From Streptomyces longhuiensis (GTDB lineage Bacteria; Actinomycetota; Actinomycetes; Streptomycetales; Streptomycetaceae), in NCBI RefSeq assembly GCF_020616555.1, contig NZ_CP085173.1, positions 1,054,001 to 1,118,000 of the forward strand: a stretch of DNA of 64,000 bases, written 5' to 3'. Positions within the stretch are counted from its first letter, which is position 1. Every line of letters starts with the position of its first letter. A program made the translations under genes and the position numbers. Positions 19,350 through 28,685 of the stretch are shown piece by piece. The notes beneath the pieces are model-generated. The model did no database searches, was not told the DNA's origin, and saw nothing but the letters and a program-made list of their open reading frames with translations.

Positions 19350-20366
19350 TCACTTCACTCCTGCGCGGATGCGAGGGTCGACGGCCATGTAGACGATGTC
19401 GGCGAGGAGGCTCACGCACACGTAGAGCACGGCGCTGAGCAGGATGACGCCCTGGACCACCGAGAAGTCCTTCTGGAGGATCGAGTCCACGGTCAGCGAG
19501 CCGATGCCTGGCCACCCGAAGACCTTCTCCACCAGCACGCTGCCGGTGAGGAGTTCGGCGAGCAGCATGGAGGTGGCCGCCACCAGCGATAGCATGGAGT
19601 TCGGCACCGCGTGGCGCAGGAAGACCGATCCCCTGGTGATGCCGCGGCTTCGCGCCACCGTGATGAACGGCTCCCGCAGTGTGTTGCGCAGTTGGGAGCG
19701 GAACAGCCTGCTGAGGAAGGCGAAGGGGCCGACCGCGATGATGAGCGCGGGCAGGACCAGGTGCCATGCGGCGTCCAGGAAGGTGCCGAACTGCCCGGCC
19801 ATGAGCGCGTCCACGGTGTAGAGGCCGGTGACACCGGGCGGTGGCGGGATCTCGGGGGAAAGGCGCCCTTCGGGCCCGGGAAAGACACCGAACTTGACGG
19901 AGAGCAGAAGGATGGCCACCAGCGCCAGCCAGAAGGGCGGCGATCCCATCGCCAGGGAGGACGCCGAGCGCAGCGCGATGTCGGCTCCGCGTTTCCTGGT
20001 GTACACCGCGACGGCGGCGGAGACGGTGGCCAGGAGGACGGCGCTGACCACGCCGGCGATGCCCAGTTCCATGGTCGCCGGCAGGCGCGTGCGAACCAGG
20101 TCGGTGACCGGCTGCCCGTTGCTGTAGGAGAATCCGAGGTGTCCCTGCGCGAAGCCGGCGAGGTAGTGCCAGAACTGCGCGGGGAGGGACTGGTTCAGTC
20201 CCATGGAAGCTCGGAGCTTGTCGATGGTGGCGGCGTCGGCGAGCTCTCCGCCGATCAGACGCGCTGGATCGCCGGGGAGCTTCCGCAGGAGGAAGAACGA
20301 GAAGACCGAGGCTCCGAGGACGGTGGCGGCAGCCACGCCGAGACGTTTCGCTATCACATTGAGCAT
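19350..20366 (-). CDS. ABC importer permease (DppB type)
   Basis: 338 residues with six membrane segments. The N-terminus (MLNVIAKRLGVAAATVLGASVFSFFLLRKLPGDP) is the characteristic DppB start, with a periplasmic MGLNQSLPAQFWHYL segment. An EAA-type loop near residue 225 (ARSRGITRGSVFLRHAVPNS) contacts the ATPases. It lies 12 bp after the DppC-type gene in the same operon. Confidence 0.92.
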   Translation of the reverse strand: MLNVIAKRLGVAAATVLGASVFSFFLLRKLPGDPARLIGGELADAATIDKLRASMGLNQSLPAQFWHYLAGFAQGHLGFSYSNGQPVTDLVRTRLPATMELGIAGVVSAVLLATVSAAVAVYTRKRGADIALRSASSLAMGSPPFWLALVAILLLSVKFGVFPGPEGRLSPEIPPPPGVTGLYTVDALMAGQFGTFLDAAWHLVLPALIIAVGPFAFLSRLFRSQLRNTLREPFITVARSRGITRGSVFLRHAVPNSMLSLVAATSMLLAELLTGSVLVEKVFGWPGIGSLTVDSILQKDFSVVQGVILLSAVLYVCVSLLADIVYMAVDPRIRAGVK

Positions 20367-20378
20367 GTGCGACTCCTG

Positions 20379-21254
20379 TCAGTCCGCGGCGACGTACTCG
20401 CCGCGGGGGTCGAGCAGCTCACGTGCCCGGTCGGCGACGATGGTGGTCAGGGTGACCGCGACCAGCAGCACCAGTCCGGGGAACGCGGCGAGCCACCACT
20501 GCCCGGTGAGGAAGAACTGCTGACCGTCGGTGATCATGGCCCCGAGCTCGGCCGTGGGTGGCTGTGCGCCCATGCCCAGGAAGCCCAGGGCTGCCAGCGA
20601 CAGCACGGAGGCGCCGAAGACGGCGGCCATCTGCAGCACGATGGTCGAGATCAGGTGCGGCAGGATGTGGTGGATCAGGGTCCGCGTGCGTGACGCGCCG
20701 ATGGCACCGGCAGACTTCACGAAGTCCAGCGAGGAGATCCGCAGCACCTCACCACGCAGGGTGCGCATGTACCAGGGGAAGGAGTGGATGGCCAGACCGA
20801 TGACGACCGCCGTGACGCCCGGTTCGAGCGCCATGACGAAGGCCATGGCGAGCATGATCGCGGGGAAGCACAGGATGGAGTTGGTCAACCAGGTCAGCAC
20901 TGTGTCCACGCATCCGCCCAGCGCTCCGGCGAGCAGGCCGGTGATACATCCGAGCAGCGCGCCGGCGACCACCACGATCAGTCCGGCCCCCAGGGAGGTC
21001 CGGGCGCCGCTGAGGACGCGCGCCAGCATGTCTCTGCCGAGGTTGTCAGTACCGAGGGGATGTGCGGCGGAAGGCGACCTGAGCTGCTGGCCCAAGGTGA
21101 CGGAGTTGGGGTCGTGTCCCCACAGCCAGGGGCCGACGAGCAGGACGACCACCAGGAGGGCGAGCCCGGTCAGCGCCGCGATGAGCACCGGGTCGCGGTT
21201 CGTCAGCCGCCGGCGCGAGGTCGGTACGGGTACTGCTTCAGCTGTCGCTGCCAC
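20379..21254 (-). CDS. ABC importer permease (DppC type)
   Basis: 291 residues from the GTG at 21254, which has AGGAGG five bases upstream. Open frame farther upstream belongs to the overlapping isomerase gene. It shows the DppC N-terminal helix (VLIAALTGLALLVVVLLVGP), the HPLGTDNLGRDMLARVL motif and the EAA loop AGAIGASRTRTLIHHILPH. The 17-nt overlap with the upstream TIM-barrel gene indicates translational coupling, so that enzyme is made together with the importer. Confidence 0.92.
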   Translation of the reverse strand: MAATAEAVPVPTSRRRLTNRDPVLIAALTGLALLVVVLLVGPWLWGHDPNSVTLGQQLRSPSAAHPLGTDNLGRDMLARVLSGARTSLGAGLIVVVAGALLGCITGLLAGALGGCVDTVLTWLTNSILCFPAIMLAMAFVMALEPGVTAVVIGLAIHSFPWYMRTLRGEVLRISSLDFVKSAGAIGASRTRTLIHHILPHLISTIVLQMAAVFGASVLSLAALGFLGMGAQPPTAELGAMITDGQQFFLTGQWWLAAFPGLVLLVAVTLTTIVADRARELLDPRGEYVAAD

Positions 21255-22314
21255 TGGAACCTCCTGAGACCGTTGCCAGGGTGCGGCGCAGGAACGCCGC
21301 GCTGTCATCGAGCTGGGCGCGGCGGGCCTGCGGACCGGGGTCGTCCGCAAGCTCTTGGAGGGAAGGCATCTCGCCTTGCCGCACCTGCATCTCGCACCTC
21401 ACGGCGCCCTGCACGAGGGCGGCCAACTCGGGTGCCGTCACATGCGGTTCGAAGGAGAACCACCGCGGATCGAAGATGTCCGCATCGAACTGGCCCAGGT
21501 GCTGTTCGAGCGTCAGGTTTTCGACCGGTGACTTCTCCATGAGCGTCGTCAGGATGCGGTGCCAGTCCAGGATCCCCGCCCCGCACGGTCGCAGTTTTCG
21601 CCTGAGACCCCGCTCTACGAAGTAGAGCGCCACGTCTTCGAGGTGTGTCTGGCGGATGTGGGGTGCCAGCCGCTCGGTCGCCTCCGCCGGATCCTCGCCG
21701 CGGACCACGAGGTTGGCCACGTCCAGGCTCACGCCCATGACATCCGGGCCGCCGGCCTCGACCAGGCCGAGGACCTCGTGCGAGGAGAGGTCCTCGTGCG
21801 TCTTGAGGTTCAGCCGCAGTCCTTCGCCGCGCAGCAGCGGCACCAGGTCTTCGATGGTCTGCCGAACGACGGCGAGTTGCCGGTCGTGAGCAACCTCGCC
21901 TGGCCCCCGGACAGTTCTGGTGTAGCCGAAGAACTGCCGGCAGCCGACCGCTGTGGCGGCTTTGATCAGGGCCGTGAGCTCGGCAAGCCGCGTGTCCCGA
22001 TCACCGAAGGGGCCGAGACAGCCGATACCCGTCTCTACATAGAGGCCGAGTGCCGCGGCGAGTTCGGCGGTGGCCTTGAGCGCGGTCTCGTCGAGATCCG
22101 GACTGATCGCCAGCGGCGTGGCGAACAGCACCCCCTCGAAGCCACGCGCATGGGCGAACCGCAGGGCCTGCTCCGGGGTTCCGTCGTCGAACCCCTGCGG
22201 CCGGCCGCACATCGTCCCCACCCTCAAACGGCGATCACCCGCGCCGACCTGCTCGGATCGACCGCAACTGGCCTGAGGAGAGCTGGAGTTCACCTTCGAC
22301 GTCGTAGTCGTCAT
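21238..22314 (-). CDS. Sugar phosphate isomerase/epimerase-like TIM-barrel protein, copy 2 (altered metal site)
   Basis: 358 residues, a divergent paralogue of the protein at 14430-15482 with the same layout: RGFEGVLFATPLAISPDLDE matches GMEGVYFRTVLDITPTLDR, then VMGVSLDVANLVVRGEDP, RQTHLEDVALYF and the basic C-terminus. The first metal-ligand segment reads LNLKTHED instead of LNIETHEE, so the usual Glu is Lys. It may have lost metal or changed chemistry, while the Asp (LDVAN) and His (THLED) positions remain. It is the promoter-proximal gene of the importer operon, behind a likely GntR operator. Confidence 0.8.
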   Translation of the reverse strand: MTTTTSKVNSSSPQASCGRSEQVGAGDRRLRVGTMCGRPQGFDDGTPEQALRFAHARGFEGVLFATPLAISPDLDETALKATAELAAALGLYVETGIGCLGPFGDRDTRLAELTALIKAATAVGCRQFFGYTRTVRGPGEVAHDRQLAVVRQTIEDLVPLLRGEGLRLNLKTHEDLSSHEVLGLVEAGGPDVMGVSLDVANLVVRGEDPAEATERLAPHIRQTHLEDVALYFVERGLRRKLRPCGAGILDWHRILTTLMEKSPVENLTLEQHLGQFDADIFDPRWFSFEPHVTAPELAALVQGAVRCEMQVRQGEMPSLQELADDPGPQARRAQLDDSAAFLRRTLATVSGGSSGSDS

Positions 22315-22657
22315 GCGTTAGGATTATCAGTCGTCTGATGTTTGCGGAAGGGGTCGCGTTGGAGAAGCTTCACGCCGGGCGCCTACCGCGGCAGGCCTCG
22401 GCCGGCCCAGGGCGCGTGGGTCCACAGGACCTGTCGGTGACACCGGCACCTGCTCGAACCGTGAGGCGGCGAGACCTCCTCGCGAACCGGCGTCCGCTCC
22501 GGAACGAGCAGGTGGCAGGCGCCTTCGCCGGCACCGTCCCGCAGCACACCCTGCGGCCACCCGCCGCTCGGATCACGGCGATCGCGGCAGGGACGATGAC
22601 AGTTCCCTCTACCTTGAGCGTGAACCCAGGCAGTGCATTCGACAGGGAGGGGCGACT
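22315..22657. other. 343-bp divergent control region of the catabolic island
   Basis: This region separates the importer operon from the GntR gene and should hold both promoters. The only clear element is an inverted repeat at 22326-22339 near the operon start. A plus-strand open frame (22338-22670) runs into the regulator gene but lacks normal coding character, so I read the region as leader sequence. Confidence 0.55.
22326..22339. promoter_or_regulatory. Candidate GntR operator (ATCAG-N4-CTGAT)
   Basis: The inverted repeat ATCAG-TCGT-CTGAT begins 12 bp upstream of the importer operon's first start codon, facing the divergent GntR gene. Its size fits FadR-type dimers. Assignment rests on position and symmetry only. 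Confidence 0.55.
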
Positions 22658-23350
22658 ATGGACATGCTGAAGGTCAACCGGGTCTCGGCAGTCGACGCGA
22701 TCATCAACGAGTTCATCACGCAGATCCGCGAGGGCCGTTGGGTCCCCGGCGACCGGCTGCCTTCCGAGGCCGAACTCACCAAAACACTCGGCATCAGCCG
22801 CGCTTCACTGCGGGAAGCCACACGGGCTCTGGTGCACGCAGGGCTGCTGGCTGTGCGGCAGGGCGACGGCACCTACGTCGTCGCGGTGGACGAGACCGCG
22901 GTCGCCCTCAACCGCAGGGTCAGCAGCAGCAAGACCACGGAAGTGCTCGAAGTCCGCCGCGGGCTGGACGCATCAGCGGTGCCGCTGGCGGCCGCACGGC
23001 GCACCGAGGCCGATCTCACGGCCATGCGCGCGGCTCTCGACCAACGCAAGCGAGGCGCGGACAACGGTGACCTCGAAGCCTTCGTCGAGGCGGACTTCCA
23101 GTTCCACATGTCGGTGGCCCGCGCCTCGCACAATGAGCTCCTCGCAGACCTCTACGAGAGTCTCAACGTGCCCTTCCGCGACACCCTGGGCACTGCGATG
23201 GGCCAGGGAACGGACGAGCACGAAGCCCTCTACACCGCGATAGAGCGACACGACACGGCACAGGCCACGGAGCTGGCCCTCGGCATCATCGCCCGCATGG
23301 AATCACCACGAAGCCCACGGAGTGGGAGCCCGGCAGAGCAGAGCGAATGA
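22658..23350 (+). CDS. GntR-family regulator, FadR subfamily (FCD ligand domain)
   Basis: 230 residues. A winged helix at 10-75 (GDRLPSEAELTKTLGISRASLREATRALVHAGLL) is followed by an all-helical FCD domain (90-220) with metal/ligand residues in EADFQFHMSVARASHN and the EHEALYTAIERHD helix. FCD regulators usually repress catabolic operons and release on binding an organic acid. Divergent orientation makes this the probable repressor of the importer operon. The ATG at 22658 follows GGGAGGGG. Confidence 0.88.
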   Translation: MDMLKVNRVSAVDAIINEFITQIREGRWVPGDRLPSEAELTKTLGISRASLREATRALVHAGLLAVRQGDGTYVVAVDETAVALNRRVSSSKTTEVLEVRRGLDASAVPLAAARRTEADLTAMRAALDQRKRGADNGDLEAFVEADFQFHMSVARASHNELLADLYESLNVPFRDTLGTAMGQGTDEHEALYTAIERHDTAQATELALGIIARMESPRSPRSGSPAEQSE

Positions 23351-23523
23351 GCGATCGACCGGACACGTCGGCGGTCATCGACCGCCGCCGTCGCGGACTG
23401 CCCAGATGTCATGAAGGACGCAGGCCGTGGGGCCGGGCCCTGGCCCACGCCGAGCGGGAGGGATCGCGCGACTCGGACGGCCGACACCCCTGATTCCGGC
23501 GGGGCCGCGACTACCGTCGCCCT

Positions 23524-24360
23524 ATGGAGCGAGAGCGAACCGGCGCGATCCGCGCAGTCCTCATCGACATCGACGGCGTCCTCACGGTGTCCTGGGAGCC
23601 TCTCCCCGGTGCCGTCGAGGCCATGGAGCGGCTGCGCGCCGCGGGGCTCCCGCTCGCGCTGGTCACCAACACGACCTCGCGTACACGCGCCTCCATCTGC
23701 TCACGCCTTGTGGAGGCGGGATTCCCCGTCACCGTCGACGACATCCTCACCGCCCCGGCCGTCACCGCCGTCTACCTTCGGGAGCACCACCCGGACGCAC
23801 GCTGCCTGCTGCTCAACGCCGGTGACATCAACGACGATCTGACGGGCGTGACGCTTGTCGAGCAGGAGGACGACGCAGATCCGCTCACGGAGACGGACGT
23901 GGACGTCGTAGTGGTCGGTGGCGCAGGGGACGAGTTCGGCTACGAGGCCCTCAACCGCCTCTTCCACCACCTGCAGCGCGGAGCGCACCTCGTGGCCATG
24001 CACCGGAACCTCTACTGGCGCACGGCCGACGGGCTCGACCTCGACACGGGCGCCTTCCTCCTCGGACTCGAGCGGGCCGCCCGGGTCGAGGCAAGCATCA
24101 CCGGCAAACCGTCCGAGGGCTTCTTCGCCGCCGCGCTCGCGCACCTGGGGGCCGATGCGTCCGCGACGCTCATGGTGGGCGACGACATCGAGTCCGACGT
24201 GCTCGCCGCCCAGCGCAGCGGCATCACCGGCGCCCTCGTCAAGACAGGCAAGTACCTTCCGGAGACCCACCGTTCGGCCGAGGGCACACCGGACCATGTG
24301 CTCGACTCCTTCGCCGCGCTCCCCGACCTCCTCGAACGGCTGGCCTCGGGCTCCCGCTGA
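23524..24360 (+). CDS. HAD-superfamily (IIA) phosphatase, LHPP/NagD-like
   Basis: 278 residues. Motif I is VLIDIDGVL (nucleophile D15, D17), motif II is ALVTNTTSRTR, the catalytic Lys is in ITGKPSEGFF, and motif III is MVGDDIESDV. A C2-type cap between about 85 and 200 places it with NagD and phospholysine/phosphohistidine phosphatases. The likely substrate is a small phosphorylated metabolite or sugar phosphate. No operon partner: the gene follows the GntR gene after 173 bp and converges on the kinase gene. Confidence 0.85.
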   Translation: MERERTGAIRAVLIDIDGVLTVSWEPLPGAVEAMERLRAAGLPLALVTNTTSRTRASICSRLVEAGFPVTVDDILTAPAVTAVYLREHHPDARCLLLNAGDINDDLTGVTLVEQEDDADPLTETDVDVVVVGGAGDEFGYEALNRLFHHLQRGAHLVAMHRNLYWRTADGLDLDTGAFLLGLERAARVEASITGKPSEGFFAAALAHLGADASATLMVGDDIESDVLAAQRSGITGALVKTGKYLPETHRSAEGTPDHVLDSFAALPDLLERLASGSR

Positions 24361-24370
24361 GCGCCTGGCC

Positions 24371-26064
24371 CTACTTGTTGCTCTTCCAGAGGGTCAGCGT
24401 GGTGACGTAGTCGGGCATGTCGCTGGACAAACCCTGCTTGGTGTCGGGTACGACGTCGGTGATACGGAGCATCGCCAGGTTGTCGTCGCTGGTGACGGTG
24501 CACAACACCATGCCCTTGGTCAGGGTCTTCCCCGCGTCCAGGTCGTCGGCGGAGATCGCGGCCGGGAGCGCGTCGGTGTCCACGCCGCTGCTGCATGCCT
24601 CGGGCGTCGTGCCGGTGCTCCTGCCCATGGGGGTGAGGAAGCGCAGGTCGGAGTCGCCCCAGTCCTGGTAGGTGAGTTCCATGCCGTCGTCCTGGCCGAT
24701 CTCGCCGTCGGGGAACAGTTTCGGCGCGTCCAGGTCCACGTGTGTGCCGGTGTTGTAGGCCGGAGCCCGGAGGGTGAGGGGCTTGTCCTTGAAGACGAGC
24801 GTGTACGCGTCCTGCGGCGAGGGAGAGGACGAGGTCGACGGTGACGAGGTGTCGGTCGGCGTACCGGTGTGCTTTCCGTCCGCGCCGGTGCCGCTTGCGC
24901 CGTCCGTACCGCCGTCGGGCCTCGCGATCGCCCACGTGACGATCACGGCAAGGGCCACGGCGACGACGCCGGCGGCTGCCGGCAGCGGGGTGCGGGTGCG
25001 CTTGGGAGGCGTGGGCGACGGCGTGTTCGTCGACCACGGCGCATGAGCCGGGCCGGGCGGGGGCATCGACGGGGGCGGCGGGGCGGACACGGTGGGCTGG
25101 CCGGCCAGGTGCGCGGCGGCATCCGGCTGGGTGGGCGTGGCCGTGGGTGTCGGCGTGGGCGCAGGGGGCCGCGCGGCAGCCGCCTCCCGGCGTGCGATGC
25201 GCTCCATGAGCGGCGCCGGCAGCCAGCCGTCGAACGTCCGCAGTGGCCGACCGGCCTCCCGCTCGCACAGCTCGGCGAGTTCGTCCGTCGTGATGCGGGC
25301 CGCGGGTTCGGCGGTGAGACAGCGCTCCAGCAACGTCCGCAGTGGCGCCGGGTATCCGCTCAGGTCCGGGGGTGTGCGCTCGGTGTTGGCGATGCGCACC
25401 CCGAGGGCGGTCGCGCCGCCCTCGCCGTACGGATGCCGTCCGGTCGCCGCGACCGCCGCGATGAGGCCGAGCGAGAACAGATCGGTGGCCGCGGTGACCG
25501 GTTCACCCAGCGCGTGTTCGGGCGACATGTACTGCGGCGTGCCGATGACCCCGCCGCTGCGGGTGAGCTGGGTGGCGTCGGCGGCCTGTGCGATGCCGAA
25601 GTCGATGACGTAGGGACCGGTCGAGCCGAGCAGGATGTTGCCGGGCTTCAGGTCGCGGTGGACGACGTCCGCCGCGTGGATGGAGCCGAGGGCCCGGGCC
25701 GTGCAACCCACCAGCTGGAATACGGCGGGCAGGGGCAGCGGCCCGTACGCGGCGAGGGCGTCGACGAGCGAGAGGCCGGGCACGAATGCCGAGGCGATCC
25801 AGGGCAGTGCGCCCACGGTGTCGTGGTCGACGACGGGTACGAGGTGGTAGCCCTGCACCCGGCGGGCGGCTCGCACCTCCTGCTCGAATCGGCGCCGGAA
25901 GTCGGGTCCTGGCCGTACTCGCGTCGGATCACCTTGAAAGCCACGGGTTGCCCGCCCCGCGTGTGCGAGAGGTACACGGTGCCCATGCCGCCTTCACCGA
26001 GCCGCGCGAGGAGCCGGTAGCCGGCTGTCTCGCGCGGATCGATGGGGTCGAGCGGGGCCAGTAT
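24371..26064 (-). pseudogene. Membrane Ser/Thr protein kinase (PknB-like), frameshifted and without a normal start
   Basis: The intact frame from 25876 encodes kinase motifs HRDLKPGN, VIDFGIA and GTPQYMSPEHA, a Pro/Thr-rich linker, a membrane helix (PAAAGVVAVALAVIVTWAIA) and an extracellular C-terminal domain. The glycine loop and ATP Lys (LLARLGEGGMGTVYL, VAFKVI) lie in another frame upstream. Joining them needs one extra C in the CCC run near 25901-25908, which would restore GQDP-DFRRRFEQEV. In the upstream frame no ATG, GTG or TTG occurs where homologues begin; the codon before LAPLDPIDP is ATA (26062-26064). It is either a recent pseudogene or carries a homopolymer sequencing error. Confidence 0.75.
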
Positions 26065-26154
26065 GTCGTCGATGCCGTTGGTATCGGCAGCCCACCATAT
26101 GACATGTGACAGTGCGTCAAAGTGCTTTGAGGTGAGGCCATGTGCCGAATTGGA

Positions 26155-26895
26155 TCACGACATGCGGGCGCCGACGGTACGCGCGACCTGGGACAGGACC
26201 TTGTCCGTCCAGAGCCGTTCCCTCTTCGCCGCGGCCGCGAGATTCTCGGACGGCTTCGCATCCGAGCCGGGCTGCGGGACGAGACCCTCGGCGTGACTCG
26301 AGCCGCGCAGCTCGAACTCGTACGGTCCCTGCATGCACGTCACTTCGGCCCCGAGCACGCCGTCGACGGAGTAGCAGTCCTGGGCGCCCCACGTGCCGGC
26401 CAGGTCCTTGAAACCCTTCTCCGAGTCGTCGTTCCCTCTGTCCTCACGGTACTTGCGTCCGACGAGGGCGGGATCCGCGAGGGCGGTCACGGTGACGGTG
26501 AAGTTGCTGTTCGTCACGTCATCGCCGCCATTCCCCGGAAGGCTGAACTCGAACTCGCAGCCACCGCGCGGCACATCACCCGTGGTGCCGGGTGCGGCAT
26601 CGGCGAGCGGATCGAAGTTGAGGATGGTCACCTTGACCGGCTTGTGCTGCACGCTCTTCGACTGGGGCAGGAACGCGCGAAGCTCCGCATCGGTCACCAG
26701 CTTGCAGGCGTCCGGCCACTTCGAGAGCGCGACCGCGGCACCCGGCTCCGGCTGAAGACCGAGCTTGTCTCCGGCGGGCTCGGCGGCCCCGAACTTGACC
26801 CGGGGTGGCGGCTTCTCCTCGCCACACCCGGCCAGCAAGCCCACGCCCACGCCCGCCAGCACGGTCAGGCACAGCAACCTGCTTCGGAACATCAC
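26155..26895 (-). CDS. DUF3558-like lipoprotein
   Basis: 246 residues. The signal peptide MMFRSRLLCLTVLAGVGVGL ends in lipobox LAGC with lipidated Cys24. The mature part has paired Cys (PDACKLV, GGCEFEF, QDCYSVD, VTCMQG) suggesting two disulfides, and resembles the DUF3558 extracellular domain common in actinomycetes. It lies 90 bp upstream of the broken receptor kinase gene on the same strand, and the two may once have acted together at the cell surface. Confidence 0.72.
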   Translation of the reverse strand: MMFRSRLLCLTVLAGVGVGLLAGCGEEKPPPRVKFGAAEPAGDKLGLQPEPGAAVALSKWPDACKLVTDAELRAFLPQSKSVQHKPVKVTILNFDPLADAAPGTTGDVPRGGCEFEFSLPGNGGDDVTNSNFTVTVTALADPALVGRKYREDRGNDDSEKGFKDLAGTWGAQDCYSVDGVLGAEVTCMQGPYEFELRGSSHAEGLVPQPGSDAKPSENLAAAAKRERLWTDKVLSQVARTVGARMS

Positions 26896-27177
26896 GATCT
26901 CCCCGTTTTCGTGTCCTGCGCATCATCACGACGACGCGCTGTCCGGTCCGACTGATCCTCCCCATACGTCGAGTCATCTGGGTTGCGTTTGGTTCCAACG
27001 GGGACGTGTGCTTCAGACGCTGCCTGTCTACGGCGCCTGTCCGGCCTCACCCTCTGGGGCGCGATCGGCCTGGCGTGGCGGGTGTCGCCTCGTGTGGCAT
27101 GTGGTGCCTCACTGGGCGCAGGTGTCCCGTCCTAAGTCGTACGTGTGTTGGGGCGCCGTGGACCGCAGGCTCGCAGT

Positions 27178-27558
27178 ATGAGGGGTTCTGGCAGGGGGGT
27201 CGCGAGGATCGACGGCGGGCAGTTCCGGTGTCCGCAGTGCGGGCTGCCACAGGATCGGGTGGCGACGCTCGAGCACGACTGGGTGCTCCTGGAGCCCGGG
27301 ATGCGGGTGCCGGCACACCTGGTGCCGGCCGAGCATCGGTGGATCGAGCTGTCCGACGGCAGGGTTGCTGTGTACGGCGTGTGTCCCGTCGACGGGACAC
27401 AGCGGTGCCGGATCGAGCACCGGCTGGCCTGCGCCGGGCAGAGACTGCCCGATCTGTGGCCTTGGCTGACGACACTGCGGGACGAGAACAAGCGGAAGGC
27501 TCGGCGCCAGGAACCGGCTCCGCCTCCCGGGGGCGACCGACTGCCCGACGTGGGGTGA
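27178..27558 (+). CDS. Small DUF6083-like protein with a CPxC zinc knuckle
   Basis: 126 residues. An N-terminal FRCPQCGLPQDRV looks like half of a zinc ribbon. Then come DWVLLEPGMRVPAHLVPAEHRWIEL, DGRVAVYGVCP and QRCRIEHRLACAGQRLP, the conserved run I associate with DUF6083. The Lys/Arg-rich tail is probably disordered. The ATG at 27178 is the start closest to the conserved region, but no strong ribosome site is visible; a GTG at 27145 in the same frame is the alternative. Function unknown. Confidence 0.6.
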   Translation: MRGSGRGVARIDGGQFRCPQCGLPQDRVATLEHDWVLLEPGMRVPAHLVPAEHRWIELSDGRVAVYGVCPVDGTQRCRIEHRLACAGQRLPDLWPWLTTLRDENKRKARRQEPAPPPGGDRLPDVG

Positions 27559-27658
27559 CCTTCCTGGCGGTCGGGGCCGGCCCAGCCGGGCGTAAGCGAT
27601 GAGGCGGTCCGCGGGGTGGAGGTACCGCGGACCGCCCCACCCCGTCGGCGAAGGCGCG

Positions 27659-28474
27659 TCAGTGGTGCCGGCCGTGACGCCCCAGCGTCTCCACGGGGGT
27701 CGCGCCGGGGCGGGTCCACTGCGGCACGGGGCGGCTGGTCGGGCCCCAGGTGGCGTTCCCGTCCGCGTCCGAGCGCCAGTACCAGCAGATCGGCGCGCCA
27801 TGCCCACCCACCGGCGAGCCGGCCTCGGCGGCCGCGGGCCAGCCCTCGGGGTTGTCCTCCCACCCCTCGCGACGGCCGTAGGGCGTCATGTCGAGCAGGC
27901 CGAGGGACCCGTTGACCCTCTCGTTGCCACGGCCCGTCGTGGAGTAAGTGAGAAACACGCGGTCGCCGTCGCGCAGGAAGCAGGTGACGTAACCCATCTG
28001 TCCGCCGGCAGGCCCCGCCACGTCACGCACCGAGTACCAGGGCTGGGTGTAGCCCATGAACTCGACGAAGGAGGCCACCTCGTCCCACGGGCCGGTCGTC
28101 AGGATGGCGAACGAGACGCCGCGGGCGTTGAGGTAGACGGCGTCCTTCATGGACCAGGCCGTGGTGGTGCAGCCCTCGCACTGCCCCTGGGGCGGTGCGC
28201 CGTCGTGCCACATGTGCTTGTAGACCACGAGCTCGTCGCGGCCCTGGAACAGGTCCAGGAACGGGACCGGGCCGTCGGGTCCGACGACCTCGACCTTGCC
28301 GTCGAACTCCACCATCGGCAGCCTGCGGCGGGCCGCGGCGATGGCATCGCCCTCGCGGGTGTGGGCCTTCTCGCGGACCAGCAGCTCGTCACGGGCGGCC
28401 TGCCAGGTGGCCAGGTCGACGATGGGCGGGCGGCCGGGCAGCTCGGCGGCCGGGTCGCTCGGCGTGGTCGTCAT
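27659..28474 (-). CDS. DUF899 thioredoxin-like protein
   Basis: 271 residues of the DUF899 family: RDELLVREKAHTREGDAIAAARRRLPMVE, then DLFQGRDELVVYKHMW and the CEGCT dithiol, which replaces the CxxC of thioredoxins at about residue 99. VRDVAGPAG and the CWYWRSD tail are typical of the family. It probably acts as a peroxidase- or reductase-like thiol protein in the cytoplasm. The ATG at 28474 has GGAGG six bases upstream. It is transcribed in the same direction as the hydrolase gene 211 bp upstream but is probably separate. Confidence 0.82.
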   Translation of the reverse strand: MTTTPSDPAAELPGRPPIVDLATWQAARDELLVREKAHTREGDAIAAARRRLPMVEFDGKVEVVGPDGPVPFLDLFQGRDELVVYKHMWHDGAPPQGQCEGCTTTAWSMKDAVYLNARGVSFAILTTGPWDEVASFVEFMGYTQPWYSVRDVAGPAGGQMGYVTCFLRDGDRVFLTYSTTGRGNERVNGSLGLLDMTPYGRREGWEDNPEGWPAAAEAGSPVGGHGAPICWYWRSDADGNATWGPTSRPVPQWTRPGATPVETLGRHGRHH

Positions 28475-28685
28475 GGTGTCCTCCGTGGTGTCTCTTGCGG
28501 GGCAGCGCCATAGGGCGTTCTACGACGGTCACCGGAGAAGACTCGCGACACGGCCGGAACTCATCGCGGCAGGGGCACTCTCGGCCGAGCCTGCACGGGC
28601 CACGTCGGGTCGGCAAGTTCACGCACGCACCCAGACGCTTGCCGCGAACATCACAAAACGCCCACAACCCTCGCGCCCCCGCGTC

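Noticed and set aside
22338..22670. 110-codon plus-strand frame upstream of the GntR gene
   Set aside because: No domain, poor codon pattern, and it ends inside the regulator gene. Read as leader DNA.
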